A stretch of DNA of 64,000 nt from Variovorax paradoxus (GTDB lineage Bacteria > Pseudomonadota > Gammaproteobacteria > Burkholderiales > Burkholderiaceae_C): positions 248,001 to 312,000 of the forward strand of contig NZ_JAGGNW010000010.1 in assembly GCF_018614875.1 (NCBI RefSeq), given 5' to 3'. How positions within the stretch are numbered: position 1 is the first letter of the stretch; the number at the start of each line of letters is the position of its first letter. The translations under genes and the position numbers were made by a program. The notes under the pieces are model-generated. The model was not told the origin of the DNA, made no database searches, and saw nothing but the letters and a program-made list of their open reading frames with translations. Shown piece by piece: positions 28,609 through 37,261 of the stretch.

Positions 28609-29066
28609 CACCGGCCGTACGGATTGCGGATGCCGAGGCCCGCCAGGATCTCGATCTCGCGCGCTTCCATGGCCTCGGCGTCGGCTTCGCCGGTCTCGTG
28701 GTCCCAGCCCTGCGCGTGCAGCGTGCCGTGGACGAGCAGGTGCGCGTAGTGCGCAGCCAGGGTCGTGCGCTGTTCCTTCGCCTCGCTGGCGACCACCGGC
28801 GCGCAGAGCACCAGGTCGGCCATCACCATCGGGCTCTGGGCATAGTCGAAGGTCAGCACATTGGTCGCATAGTCCTTGCCGCGGAACTCGCGGTTCAGGC
28901 GCTGGCCTTCTTCGGCATCGACGATGCGCACCGTGATCTCGCCGTCGATCTCGAGTGCATGGCGGATCCAGCGCGTGACGCTGTGGCGCGGCAGCGCGGC
29001 ACGGTGCCGTTCGACGCCCTTGAAGCGCGCGAACTGCAGCGAAAGGGAAAGTGCGGGCAGCGCCAT
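28608..29066 (-). CDS. ybeY: Endoribonuclease YbeY (rRNA maturation factor)
   Basis: 152 residues. It is a zinc metalloRNase acting in 16S rRNA 3'-end maturation and ribosome quality control. The three-His zinc site is [11 protein letters not shown] near residues 119-129, preceded by [16 protein letters not shown], the family's signature. ATG 29066 is chosen because it abuts the phoH-like gene's stop and the protein begins with the expected first strand. Confidence 0.94.
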   Translation of the reverse strand: MALPALSLSLQFARFKGVERHRAALPRHSVTRWIRHALEIDGEITVRIVDAEEGQRLNREFRGKDYATNVLTFDYAQSPMVMADLVLCAPVVASEAKEQRTTLAAHYAHLLVHGTLHAQGWDHETGEADAEAMEAREIEILAGLGIRNPYGR

Positions 29067-29067
29067 C

Positions 29068-30018
29068 TCAATGCGCGCCGGCGCGTTTGCGTTGTCCGTC
29101 GTAGGCATCGACGATCTTGGCCACCAGCGGATGCCGCACCACGTCGGCGCTGGTGAAGTGCGTGATCGAAATGCCGTTCACGCGCCTGAGCACGCGCTCG
29201 GCATCGATCAGCCCGCTCAGCTGCTGCTTGGGCAGGTCGATCTGGCTCACGTCGCCCGTCACCACCGCCTTGGCACCGAAGCCGATGCGCGTGAGGAACA
29301 TCTTCATCTGCTCGACCGTGGTGTTCTGCGCCTCGTCGAGGATCACGAACGCGTTGTTCAGCGTGCGCCCGCGCATGAAGGCCAGCGGCGCGATTTCGAG
29401 CGCATTGCGTTCGAAGGCCTTCTGCACCTTCTCGTAGCCCATCAGGTCATAGAGCGCGTCGTACAGCGGGCGCAGGTAGGGGTCGACCTTCTGCGTCAGG
29501 TCGCCCGGCAGAAAGCCGAGCCGCTCGCCCGCTTCGACCGCCGGGCGCGTGAGCACGATGCGCTGCACCGCGGCACGCTCCAGCGCATCGACCGCGCAGG
29601 CCACCGCGAGGTAGGTCTTGCCGGTGCCGGCCGGGCCGATGCCCAAGGTGATGTCGTGCTTGGCGATGTTGTCGAGGTACAGCGCCTGCGTGGGCGTGCG
29701 CGCGCGCAGGTCGGCGCGGCGGGTGACGAGCAGCAGCGCGTCTTCATCGCTCATCGAGCCGTCGCCCGCGAGCGTGAGCTGCACTACGGCCGGGTCGATC
29801 GGGCGCTGGGCGATTTCGTAAAGCGCCTGCAGCACATCCATCGCGCGCTGCGCCGAGGCCTTGGGGCCGTCGACCTTGAACTGCTCGTGGCGGTGCGCGA
29901 CCTTCACCCCCAGGGCTTCCTCGATGCGGCGCAGGTGCGCGTCCAGCGGGCCGCACAGGTGGCCGAGGCGCGAATTGTTGGGGGGAGCAAAGGTGTGTCG
30001 CAGAATCACGCCGGACAT
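29068..30018 (-). CDS. PhoH-family ATPase (YbeZ-like)
   Basis: 316 residues. Walker A is [13 protein letters not shown] (near residues 122-134) and Walker [12 protein letters not shown]. PhoH-like YbeZ proteins work with YbeY, and the phoH-ybeY pairing is kept here. The start is probably ATG 30018 ([13 protein letters not shown]); a GTG at 30036 would add six residues. Either way the start lies only about 20 bp from the divergent ruvA start, so the promoter must sit inside ruvA. Confidence 0.93.
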   Translation of the reverse strand: MSGVILRHTFAPPNNSRLGHLCGPLDAHLRRIEEALGVKVAHRHEQFKVDGPKASAQRAMDVLQALYEIAQRPIDPAVVQLTLAGDGSMSDEDALLLVTRRADLRARTPTQALYLDNIAKHDITLGIGPAGTGKTYLAVACAVDALERAAVQRIVLTRPAVEAGERLGFLPGDLTQKVDPYLRPLYDALYDLMGYEKVQKAFERNALEIAPLAFMRGRTLNNAFVILDEAQNTTVEQMKMFLTRIGFGAKAVVTGDVSQIDLPKQQLSGLIDAERVLRRVNGISITHFTSADVVRHPLVAKIVDAYDGQRKRAGAH

Positions 30019-30038
30019 TTCAAGGAAAAAGGGCACCC

Positions 30039-30611
30039 ATGATAGGCAAACTCACCGGCGTATTGGCCGAACGCAACCCGCCGCAGGTGGTGGTGGACTG
30101 CAACGGCGTCGGTTACGAGGTCGATGTGCCGATGAGCACGTTCTACAACCTGCCCGGCACCGGAGAGCGCGTTTCGCTGCTCACGCACTTCGTGGTGCGC
30201 GAGGACGCCCAGATTCTCTACGGTTTCGGCACGGCCGAGGAGCGCGCGGCTTTCCGCCAGCTCATCAAGATCACCGGCGTGGGCCCGCGCACCGCGCTGG
30301 GCCTGCTGTCGGGCATGAGCGTGGGCGAGCTGTCGCAGGCGATCACGACACAGGAGCTCGGCCGGCTCGTGAAGATTCCCGGCATCGGCAAGAAGACCGC
30401 CGAGCGGCTGCTGCTCGAGCTCAAGGGCAAGCTGGGCGCCGACATCGGCCTGCCCGCGCACGCGGCCTCCGACGCGCAGGCGGACATTCTTCAGGCGCTG
30501 GTCGCGCTGGGCTACAGCGACAAGGAAGCCGCGCTTGCGCTCAAGGCGCTGCCGAAGGACGCGACGGTGAGCGAAGGAATCAAGCTGGCGCTGAAGGCGC
30601 TGGCGAAGTAG
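30039..30611 (+). CDS. ruvA: Holliday junction branch migration protein RuvA
   Basis: 190 residues, full length. RuvA binds four-way junctions and loads the RuvB motor. The OB-fold N-terminus ([20 protein letters not shown]), the helix-hairpin-helix pairs ([12 protein letters not shown] and [15 protein letters not shown]) and the C-terminal RuvB-contact domain are present. Unusually, ruvB is not next: it lies 6.6 kb away at 37262 on the same strand, with an opposite-strand lipid operon between. Confidence 0.97.
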   Translation: MIGKLTGVLAERNPPQVVVDCNGVGYEVDVPMSTFYNLPGTGERVSLLTHFVVREDAQILYGFGTAEERAAFRQLIKITGVGPRTALGLLSGMSVGELSQAITTQELGRLVKIPGIGKKTAERLLLELKGKLGADIGLPAHAASDAQADILQALVALGYSDKEAALALKALPKDATVSEGIKLALKALAK

Positions 30612-30625
30612 GGCGCCGAACCTGC

Positions 30626-31213
30626 TCAGGGATGGATCTTCTCGCCCTTGGCGAGCATTTCCACGAACTGCGCGATGCGCCGCGCCCGCGTCTCGGGCTT
30701 CTTCGCGCCCTGCGTGCGGAACAGCACCGCGTAGCGGTTGCGCGCATCGAGCGTGGCGAAGAACTTCGCGGCTTTCCTGTTCGCATCAAGCGCAACCTGC
30801 AGGTCGGGCGGCACTGTCGCCACGCTCGCGGCTTCGTAGGCCGCGTCCCAGCGGCCGTCGGCCCTCGCGCGTTCGATCTCGGCCAGCCCGGCCGGCTGCA
30901 TGCGGCCTTCCTCGATGAGCTTCAGAACCTTCGCGCGGTTGATCTGCGACCAGATGCTGCGCTTCGTGCGCGGCGTGAAGCGCTGCAGGAAATACTGATC
31001 GCCGTCGCTTTTGCGCTGGCCGTCGATCCAGCCCCAGCACAGCGCTTCCTCGAGCGCGGCCGGATGGTCGATGGAGGCGATGCCGCTGCCCTTCTTCGCC
31101 ATGCGCAGCCACACGCCGGCGGCGGTGCCGTGGTGGCTCTTGAGCCAGCGCGTCCACGACGCGGCGTTGCTGCATTCGATCGGCGTGTCGTGCGGAACGC
31201 GTTCCGTGCTCAT
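30626..31213 (-). CDS. YdeI/OmpD-associated family protein
   Basis: 195 residues. Family features are the N-terminal [11 protein letters not shown], the segment [20 protein letters not shown] with its conserved Trp/Gly/Asp cluster, [19 protein letters not shown] and a C-terminal helical YdeI tail with [15 protein letters not shown]. The biochemical function of this family is not established. It is the last gene of the ynb-like operon, and its ATG overlaps the stop of the cytidylyltransferase gene. Confidence 0.82.
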   Translation of the reverse strand: MSTERVPHDTPIECSNAASWTRWLKSHHGTAAGVWLRMAKKGSGIASIDHPAALEEALCWGWIDGQRKSDGDQYFLQRFTPRTKRSIWSQINRAKVLKLIEEGRMQPAGLAEIERARADGRWDAAYEAASVATVPPDLQVALDANRKAAKFFATLDARNRYAVLFRTQGAKKPETRARRIAQFVEMLAKGEKIHP

Positions 31214-32163
31214 GGCACCCACCAGTAGCGCAGCGCGTGGAAATAGATCGGTGCCGCGAAGACCACCGAGTCGAGACGGTCGAGCATGCCGCCGTGGCCC
31301 TCGATCATCGAGCCCCAGTCCTTCACGCCGCGGTCGCGCTTGATGGCCGACATCACGAGGCCGCCGAAGAAGCCCATGAGGCAGATGGCGAGCGCCATCA
31401 GCGCCGCCTGCCACGGGTTGAACGGCGTGGCCCAGTAGAGCGCCGCGCCCAGCGCGGTGGCGCTCGCCACGCCGCCGACCAGGCCTTCCCAGGTCTTGGA
31501 GGGCGACAGTTCGGGCGCCACCTTGCGCCTGCCGAAGAGCTTGCCCCATACGTACTGCAGCACGTCGCTGCCCTGCACCACGATCACGAGGAACGCGATC
31601 AGCAGCAGGTTGCGGCCCTCGAAGCCCGGAATCTGCAGCGTGAGCAGCGCGGGTACGTGGCTGATGCAGAACACGCACACCATCAGCCCCCACTGGATCT
31701 TCGAGGTGCGCTCCAGGAAGCGCTGCGTGTCGCCGCCCATTGCCGCAAGAATGGGCAGGAGCAGGAAGGCATAGACCGGGATGTAGATCGAATACAGCCC
31801 GTACCACTCGATCCAGATCAGGAAGTACTGGCCCGGCAGCGCGACAAAGAAGGCCAGCGCGATCGCCCCGTGGTCGCCGCGCCGCGTGTAGGCCAGGCTG
31901 ATGAATTCCCGCAGCGCATAGAACGAGATCAAATAGAACAGCACGATCACGCCGCCCTTGCCGAAGGCGAAGGCCAGGCCGATCACCGCGACCATCACCC
32001 ACCATGCATTGACGCGCGAGTTGAGGTTGTCGATCACCGAATGCGGCTGGCCGAGCGCCACGCGCCACTTGAGCAGCGCGCCGATGGACGAGGCGAGGAT
32101 CAGCACGCCGGCCACGCCGCCGAACAATTGCAGCGTGGTCTGGGTGGAAGCGGAGATGTTCAT
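31210..32163 (-). CDS. ynbB: Phosphatidate cytidylyltransferase-like membrane protein (YnbB-like)
   Basis: 317 residues with about eight membrane helices. The CdsA-family motifs are [12 protein letters not shown] and, near the C-terminus, [18 protein letters not shown] and MLDRLDS, which hold the metal and CTP ligands. It should turn phosphatidic acid into CDP-diacylglycerol. It sits in a seven-gene lipid operon with a CDP-alcohol phosphatidyltransferase, not with the housekeeping cdsA neighbours (frr, dxr), so it is taken as the YnbB-type paralogue. Both ends overlap neighbours by four bases. Confidence 0.88.
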   Translation of the reverse strand: MNISASTQTTLQLFGGVAGVLILASSIGALLKWRVALGQPHSVIDNLNSRVNAWWVMVAVIGLAFAFGKGGVIVLFYLISFYALREFISLAYTRRGDHGAIALAFFVALPGQYFLIWIEWYGLYSIYIPVYAFLLLPILAAMGGDTQRFLERTSKIQWGLMVCVFCISHVPALLTLQIPGFEGRNLLLIAFLVIVVQGSDVLQYVWGKLFGRRKVAPELSPSKTWEGLVGGVASATALGAALYWATPFNPWQAALMALAICLMGFFGGLVMSAIKRDRGVKDWGSMIEGHGGMLDRLDSVVFAAPIYFHALRYWWVP

Positions 32164-32876
32164 GGCGTCGTTGCTGCTTTTTCTTGTTCCGGCACGCGGT
32201 CGTATTCGGGCCGCAGGTCGAGCATCGCGGCGCGTGCGCGCGCGAGGAACGCGGCTTTTTCTTCGCCCTCGGCCAGCGTGATCGGCGCGCCGTAGCGCAC
32301 CGTGCAGGCCAGCGGAATCGGCACCAGCGTGCCCTTGGGCAGCACGCGCTTCAAGTTCTCGATCCACACCGGCACCAGCCGCACGTTGGGGCAGGCGCGC
32401 GCCAGGTGGAAGAGGCCGCTCTTGAGCGGCAGGAGGATCTCGTCGCCGGTGTTGCGCGTGCCTTCGGGGAACATGATGAGCGAGTCGCCGCCGTCCAGCG
32501 CTTCCTTCATCTGTTCGACCGGGTTGCTGCCCTGGCCCGAGCCGTCGCGCCGGATCATCAGCGCGTTGAACACGTCCTTTCCGATGAAGTTGCGCAATTT
32601 CGACGCCTCCCAATAGTCCTGCCCCGCCACCGGCCGCGTGAGCCCGCGCAGGTCGGGCGGCAAGGTGGCCCACAGCAGCACGAAGTCGCCGTGGCTCGTG
32701 TGGTTGGCGAAGTACAGCGTCTGCTCGGCCTTCGGCGTGGTGCCGCTCCAGATGGCGCGCACGCCGGTCAGGAGGCCGGCCGCGCCGATGATCAGCTGGC
32801 CTGCCACCATGGCGAGCCCGCGCCGCAGCACGGTGCTTTCGGACTTGTCGTTGTTGTTTTTGTCGTCGTCGGTCAA
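32160..32876 (-). CDS. 1-acyl-glycerol-3-phosphate acyltransferase-like (PlsC family)
   Basis: 238 residues. The acyltransferase motif is NHTSHGD (H-x4-D, near residues 58-64), with MFPEGTRNTG near 137-146 for the phosphate site. By family it transfers a fatty acyl chain to a lysophospholipid such as lyso-PA. The start is TTG 32876, overlapping the upstream stop as TTGA, with AGGA eight bases before. It has no counterpart in the E. coli ynbABCD set, so here the operon appears able to make its own phosphatidic acid. Confidence 0.87.
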   Translation of the reverse strand: MTDDDKNNNDKSESTVLRRGLAMVAGQLIIGAAGLLTGVRAIWSGTTPKAEQTLYFANHTSHGDFVLLWATLPPDLRGLTRPVAGQDYWEASKLRNFIGKDVFNALMIRRDGSGQGSNPVEQMKEALDGGDSLIMFPEGTRNTGDEILLPLKSGLFHLARACPNVRLVPVWIENLKRVLPKGTLVPIPLACTVRYGAPITLAEGEEKAAFLARARAAMLDLRPEYDRVPEQEKAATTP

Positions 32877-33319
32877 GACATGTCCTGTGTCATCAATGCA
32901 AGGAGGAACACGGCGCTCTGGCAGGCCACCACGATGGCGTGGCGCTGCATGAGCTGGCGGGTGCCCTGCACGCGATCGTCGAGCGGCCGCGTGGTGTGGT
33001 GCGCCGGCGGTGGCTCGCGCAGCCCGAGCGAAGAGAGCGCGTGGTCGAGCGCATCGAGCGAGGCGACGGTGTTGCGCGCGAGGCCGTCGAACATTGCCTC
33101 GTCGAAGCGCAGCCGGAACGCGAAGTAGCGCTCCAGCGCGCCCAGGATCACGACCGCGCCGAAGCTCAGGGCGGCCGTGGTCGAGAGCGAGCGCAGCGTC
33201 AGCGCGAGCACCAGCGCCGAGATGCAGGTGAGCGCGAAGCCCCAGAGGGCCAGCAGCGTGATGGCGCGCAGCAGGCCCGCCAGCGCGGCGCAGGTGGTTC
33301 GTTCGTTGTCATCGGTCAT
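32873..33319 (-). CDS. Small membrane protein of the ynb-like operon, unknown function
   Basis: 148 residues. I do not recognise the family. Hydrophobic segments lie at about residues 12-42, 46-66 and 126-145; between the last two is a hydrophilic stretch (about 70-125) with RFDEAMFDGLARN and a Pro/His patch (PPPAHHTTRP). It overlaps ynbD upstream by 11 bp and the acyltransferase downstream by four, so it is made in step with the lipid enzymes. It could be a scaffold, flippase partner or small subunit. Nothing in it suggests catalysis. Confidence 0.7.
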   Translation of the reverse strand: MTDDNERTTCAALAGLLRAITLLALWGFALTCISALVLALTLRSLSTTAALSFGAVVILGALERYFAFRLRFDEAMFDGLARNTVASLDALDHALSSLGLREPPPAHHTTRPLDDRVQGTRQLMQRHAIVVACQSAVFLLALMTQDMS

Positions 33320-34658
33320 GGGGCGGCACCTCCGGCAAAGGCTTGAATGGCTCCAGCGACACCCACCACGCACTCCGCAGCACGATCTGCGGCCGCGCGC
33401 GGCGCACCGTGTCTTCGGCCTGGGCGACGCCACCGGCCGCGCCGTATCGGCCCAGCCAGGCGATCACCGCCGCCGCGCTGCGCGAGAAGCCGAGCGCGCA
33501 GCAGACCCACACTGTCGCACCGTGGGCATTCCGGCGCTGGCCTTCGATGACGGCCGCCGCACGCTGCAGGCGCACGGTCGGCGGCACGGTCAGGTCGAGG
33601 ATCGGCACGCAGCGCGCATGCGGCACGCCCGCCGGCATCTGCAGCTCGGCGCACAGGCTCACGAGCCGGGGCCGGCCGGCGGCGATCCATTCGGCCCGCG
33701 TGGGCCGGCGCCCGAGCAGCAGGCCCGGCACCACTTCGACGAAAGCCGGCAGCCTGCGCGTCCAGAGCCATGCGTTGACGGCTGCGCCGAGGCGATAGGG
33801 CAGAAGCATCCAGCGCGCCGCCCAGCCCATACGGCCCCGGCCATCCATCTGGAAGCCGCGGGCGCCGAAGCCGACATAGTTGAGCGCCACCAGCGCCAGC
33901 GAGGCCGAGGGCCACGCGAGCCACAGCGCGATGCCTCCCAGCTGCACGGCCGCCGCGAGGAGGAGCACCGCGCCAATGGCGTAGAAGCCTGCGAGCTTCC
34001 AGCGCTGCGCATCGCGCGTGCATTGCCAGGCGCGCGGCATCGAAACCGTGCGCTCCAGCGGCCACAACCAGACGCAGAAGAGCCCGAGCAGCGCGCCGGT
34101 GGGAATGTCGATGAAGTGATGCTGCCAGGTCGTGAGCACCGAGGCGCAGATGGCAAACGCCCACACATGCAGCACCAGCCTTGCCCATGTGGCGCGCAGG
34201 AACTGCCGATACCAATCCCAGAGGATCACCGCCAGCGCGATGTGCAGCGAAGGCGCCTGGTTGTAGGGCTGGTCGAAGCCGCGCAAGGCGTTGAACAGCA
34301 AGGCCGGTGCGCCCTCGACCGCCGGCTGCCCGAAGCTGAAATGCAGCGGCCAGATGACGAAGCAGGTGCAGGCGATGAGCGTCGCGCTCACCAGCCGCAG
34401 CGCATGCCGGTCGAGCGTGTGCCTGCTGCGCGCAAGGAACAGCGAGAGCGCATAGAAGACGTTGATCGTCCAGTACGGAAAGATCGTCCAGGCCCAGAAG
34501 GGCAACTGCCGCTCCCACTCGAAGGCGATCGAGGGCACCTGCGCGCGCGTGGTGGCCCACCAGTTGGCAAGCCCGTAGGTCGCATAGAACAGCGGCCCCA
34601 GGAACACCAGCCACGCCGCCGCACGCTTCCATGGCCGTTGTGCCAGCCGGTGTTTCAT
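33309..34658 (-). CDS. ynbD: PAP2 / dual-specificity phosphatase fusion (YnbD-like)
   Basis: 449 residues. The N-terminal half is a multi-pass PAP2_3-type lipid phosphatase; its motifs APSLHIAL and WQHHFID (H-x3-D) are like those of inositol-phosphorylceramide synthases. The C-terminal ~140 residues are a cysteine phosphatase: VCCALGFSRSA supplies C-x5-R, and ILDLTVPPT carries the general-acid loop. The two-domain arrangement matches E. coli YnbD. In the operon it could dephosphorylate a phosphatidyl-alcohol phosphate, as PGP or PIP phosphatases do; this is inference. It starts 19 bp after ynbC. Confidence 0.88.
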   Translation of the reverse strand: MKHRLAQRPWKRAAAWLVFLGPLFYATYGLANWWATTRAQVPSIAFEWERQLPFWAWTIFPYWTINVFYALSLFLARSRHTLDRHALRLVSATLIACTCFVIWPLHFSFGQPAVEGAPALLFNALRGFDQPYNQAPSLHIALAVILWDWYRQFLRATWARLVLHVWAFAICASVLTTWQHHFIDIPTGALLGLFCVWLWPLERTVSMPRAWQCTRDAQRWKLAGFYAIGAVLLLAAAVQLGGIALWLAWPSASLALVALNYVGFGARGFQMDGRGRMGWAARWMLLPYRLGAAVNAWLWTRRLPAFVEVVPGLLLGRRPTRAEWIAAGRPRLVSLCAELQMPAGVPHARCVPILDLTVPPTVRLQRAAAVIEGQRRNAHGATVWVCCALGFSRSAAAVIAWLGRYGAAGGVAQAEDTVRRARPQIVLRSAWWVSLEPFKPLPEVPPHDR

Positions 34659-34677
34659 TTGGCGCGATGCCCGGAGC

Positions 34678-36447
34678 TCACCCGACTCTCACCGCGAGCG
34701 AGACGGTGAAGATGCCCCACTCGTCGATGCGCTGGTCGATCTTGCGGAAGCCTGCTTCCTCCACCAGCTGGTCCATCTCGGCCTGCGTGCGGCGGCGCAT
34801 CACCCAGGCTTCGCCCTGGCGGTGGCTGGTGAGCGCGCGCGCGATCATTTCGAGCTGCGGATGCCAGGGCTGGCCGGTGTAGACCAGGTAGCCGCGGTCT
34901 TCCACCGCATCGCCCACGCCCGCCAGCGAACGCCGCACCATGTCGTTGTCGGGGAACAGCTCGTAGAGGCCCGACACCACCGCGAGCGTGGGGCGCGGCG
35001 TCACGGTGGCCAGGCTGATGCGGTCGAAGGCGTCGGCCTGCACGAACTGCGCCACGTCTTCGAGGCCCTTCTCGGCAATGAGCGCGCGGCCGTCGCGCAC
35101 GTTGATGTCGCTGTAGTCGCGCAGCAGGATCGAGCCGGCCTTGACGGGGCTCGCGAGCACCGCGTCGAGCACATAGCGGCCATGGCCAGCCGCGATGTCC
35201 ATCACGCGCACCTCGCGGTGCATTTCTGCCAGGCGTTCCATGGCGATGCGGATCAGCTCCTCGACATGGATCTTGCGCTGCCGGATGCCGCGCCAGCCGA
35301 TCGAATCCAGGTAGGTCCGGTCGATGGAGCGGCCCAGCGCGCCCTTGCCTTGCGGCTCGTTGCGGTAGACGTAGTCGAGCGTGCTGCCCGAATCGAAGCC
35401 GGTGTCGTGCCCGAGCTTCACGCCGCGCGAGAGCGTGCCGCCCAGGCGCAGGCCGGCCCGCGTGAGCCCCCAGTAGGCGCCGCGCGGCGAGAGCGGCGCC
35501 AGCGGCTCGGCCAGTGCGCGCGACTCGTCGGCGGTGTTGCCGCTCAGGTGCGCGGCGCGCAGGTCGACCGGCACCGGCGGCTGGTCGAACAGCTGCAGGA
35601 CGAACTCGCGGATGGCCTGCACCGCCGGCGCACGGTCCTTCTCGCCCAATGTGTCGTGGAAGAAACCCGGCAGCTCCAGCTTGGTTTTCACCGCGCTGCC
35701 CAGCCGCTCGAAGAACTGGTGCTGCGGCTTGTGATGCACCACCCAGTCCGCGCCCGAGATCAGCAACTGCACCGGCAGCGTGATCGCGTTGGCATCGGCC
35801 ACCACGCGGTCGGCGGCTTCGTAGAGGCCCAGCAGGATGTTCACCGCGATGGGCCGCGAGATCAGCGGATCGCTCTCGTAGCTCGCAATGCGCTCGGGGT
35901 CATGCGTGAGGAACTTCGCCTTCACATAGCTGTTGACGAAGAACAGGCCGCGCAGCTTGTGCATCAGTCCCAGCCCCGCGCGCGCGAACGGCACGTAGAG
36001 CTTCACCTTGAAGGCCGGCGAGGCCAGCGTCAGCCCGCGCACCTTGGGAGCGTAGTCGTGCGCCCAGGTCGAGACCAGCACGGCGCCCACGCTCTGTGCG
36101 ATCACATGGATGTCGTGCTCCGCCACGCCGTGCGCGCTGCCGATGTGCTGGACGAAGGTCTGCACGTCGCGCACCGACGTGGCAAAGCTCGGGCTGTAGC
36201 CGCGCTGGCCCGGCGAGCGTCCGTGGCCGCGGGCGTCCCATGCGAAGAAGTCGAAGTCGGGCAGGTCGAGCTCGTCGACCAGGTGCGCCATGCGCGCGCC
36301 GTGCTCATGGCCGCGATGGAACAGCACGATGGCGCCGCGGCGCGTGGCGCCGGTGGCCGGCCAGTGGCGGTAGAAGAGCGATTCGCCGTCGTGCGTGCGG
36401 AACTGGCGCTCTTGCGGAATGCGTGGGTGGGTGTTGTTGTTGGTCAT
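34678..36447 (-). CDS. ynbC: Alpha/beta hydrolase - SAM methyltransferase fusion (YnbC-like)
   Basis: 589 residues. The first ~300 form a monoglyceride-lipase-like alpha/beta hydrolase: AIVLFHRGHEHGARM (oxyanion region), FAWDARGHGRSPG, and the nucleophile elbow HVIAQSVGAVL with Ser near residue 116. Residues ~400-589 form a class I methyltransferase with VMDIAAGHGRYVLDA and LRDYSDINV. The same fusion is known as E. coli YnbC. It suggests a lipid that is both deacylated (or trimmed) and methylated, but the substrate is unproven. ATG 36447 overlaps the ynbA stop (ATGA). Confidence 0.88.
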   Translation of the reverse strand: MTNNNTHPRIPQERQFRTHDGESLFYRHWPATGATRRGAIVLFHRGHEHGARMAHLVDELDLPDFDFFAWDARGHGRSPGQRGYSPSFATSVRDVQTFVQHIGSAHGVAEHDIHVIAQSVGAVLVSTWAHDYAPKVRGLTLASPAFKVKLYVPFARAGLGLMHKLRGLFFVNSYVKAKFLTHDPERIASYESDPLISRPIAVNILLGLYEAADRVVADANAITLPVQLLISGADWVVHHKPQHQFFERLGSAVKTKLELPGFFHDTLGEKDRAPAVQAIREFVLQLFDQPPVPVDLRAAHLSGNTADESRALAEPLAPLSPRGAYWGLTRAGLRLGGTLSRGVKLGHDTGFDSGSTLDYVYRNEPQGKGALGRSIDRTYLDSIGWRGIRQRKIHVEELIRIAMERLAEMHREVRVMDIAAGHGRYVLDAVLASPVKAGSILLRDYSDINVRDGRALIAEKGLEDVAQFVQADAFDRISLATVTPRPTLAVVSGLYELFPDNDMVRRSLAGVGDAVEDRGYLVYTGQPWHPQLEMIARALTSHRQGEAWVMRRRTQAEMDQLVEEAGFRKIDQRIDEWGIFTVSLAVRVG

Positions 36448-37091
36448 CGGGTCCCTGTCGCTGTTTCTCTTTGTTTGTCGTGTGCGGGTTTGTCGGCTTC
36501 AGCCAGCGCGCGGCGGACGCGGTTGACCACCGTCCAGGCCACGAGCATCGCGGCAAGGGGCATCAGCCACGCCGCCCAGCTCGGCAGCGGCCAGCCCAGC
36601 GCCACATAGAGGCCGAGCGCGCCGAATACAAAAGCGCGGTCGCTCTTGCCGAGCGGGCCGTCGTAGCGGCGCGAGGCACCCACCGTGGGGCCCAGCGCGC
36701 CCGCGAATTCGCTCAGCCCCGCCAGCACGATCACCGTGCCGACCCAGAACGGGCTGAACGGCTGCACCAGTGCGAACGGCAGGTACAGCGCTGCGTCGGA
36801 CACCACATCGGTCAGTTCGTTGAGGAAGGCGCCCAGCTTGCTCTGCTGGCTATGCTCGCGCGCCAGCATGCCGTCGACGGCGTTGAACGCCATGCGCACG
36901 AACATCCACGCCGGGATGAGCCCGAAGGCGGCCAGCGAGGGTGCCGCAAAGAAAAGCCAGAGCCCGAGGGCGACCGACACCACGCATGCGGCCAAGGTGA
37001 CCTGGTTGGCGGTGACGCCCATGGCATGCAGGCGCACCACCACCGGCCGCAGCAGCGCCTGGAACCGCGGCTTCAGTTCGTAGATCGACAC
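36444..37091 (-). CDS. ynbA: CDP-alcohol phosphatidyltransferase-like protein (YnbA-like)
   Basis: 215 residues with about six membrane helices. The family motif (about residues 66-96) reads NAVDGMLARE ... LGAFLNELTDVVSD. Compared with the standard D-x2-D-G-x2-A-R-x8-G-x3-D-x3-D, the first and third Asp are Asn while the second and fourth remain. From memory E. coli YnbA has the same two Asn residues, so this looks like a subfamily trait, not decay. It should move a phosphatidyl group from CDP-diacylglycerol to an unknown alcohol or phosphate, if active. GTG 37091 is the start, with GGGGAA upstream. It is the first gene of the operon. Confidence 0.85.
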   Translation of the reverse strand: MSIYELKPRFQALLRPVVVRLHAMGVTANQVTLAACVVSVALGLWLFFAAPSLAAFGLIPAWMFVRMAFNAVDGMLAREHSQQSKLGAFLNELTDVVSDAALYLPFALVQPFSPFWVGTVIVLAGLSEFAGALGPTVGASRRYDGPLGKSDRAFVFGALGLYVALGWPLPSWAAWLMPLAAMLVAWTVVNRVRRALAEADKPAHDKQRETATGTR

Positions 37092-37155
37092 CTTGGCTTC
37101 CCCTCGTTTGTTTGTTATATGGCCGGAGCATTCTGCCAGTGAAGAATGGCCCCCA

Positions 37156-37235
37156 CGCTCGGCACTTCGTGTCCTCGCTGCCCCCCGAGGGGGCCGCTCG
37201 CTTGCTTGGGGCGGCCCGGCGCGGCGCTCGGCACT
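37156..37235. repeat. Intergenic palindromic repeat flanked by an 11-bp direct repeat
   Basis: CGCTCGGCACT occurs at 37156-37166 and 37225-37235. Between the copies is a strong hairpin, GCCCCC (37180-37185)/GGGGGC (37189-37194), and a GC-rich tail. Similar CCCCCCGAGGGGG elements are, as I recall, scattered between genes in Comamonadaceae. It lies between the divergent ynbA and ruvB and may also act as a transcription barrier. Confidence 0.6.
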
Positions 37236-37261
37236 AAACTCGCAGCTGAAGACCCCCTCCC

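Noticed and set aside
36800..36900. The Asp-to-Asn changes in ynbA as proof of a dead enzyme
   Set aside because: The frame, operon and remaining motif are intact, and I recall the same residues in E. coli YnbA. Treated as a subfamily trait to be tested.
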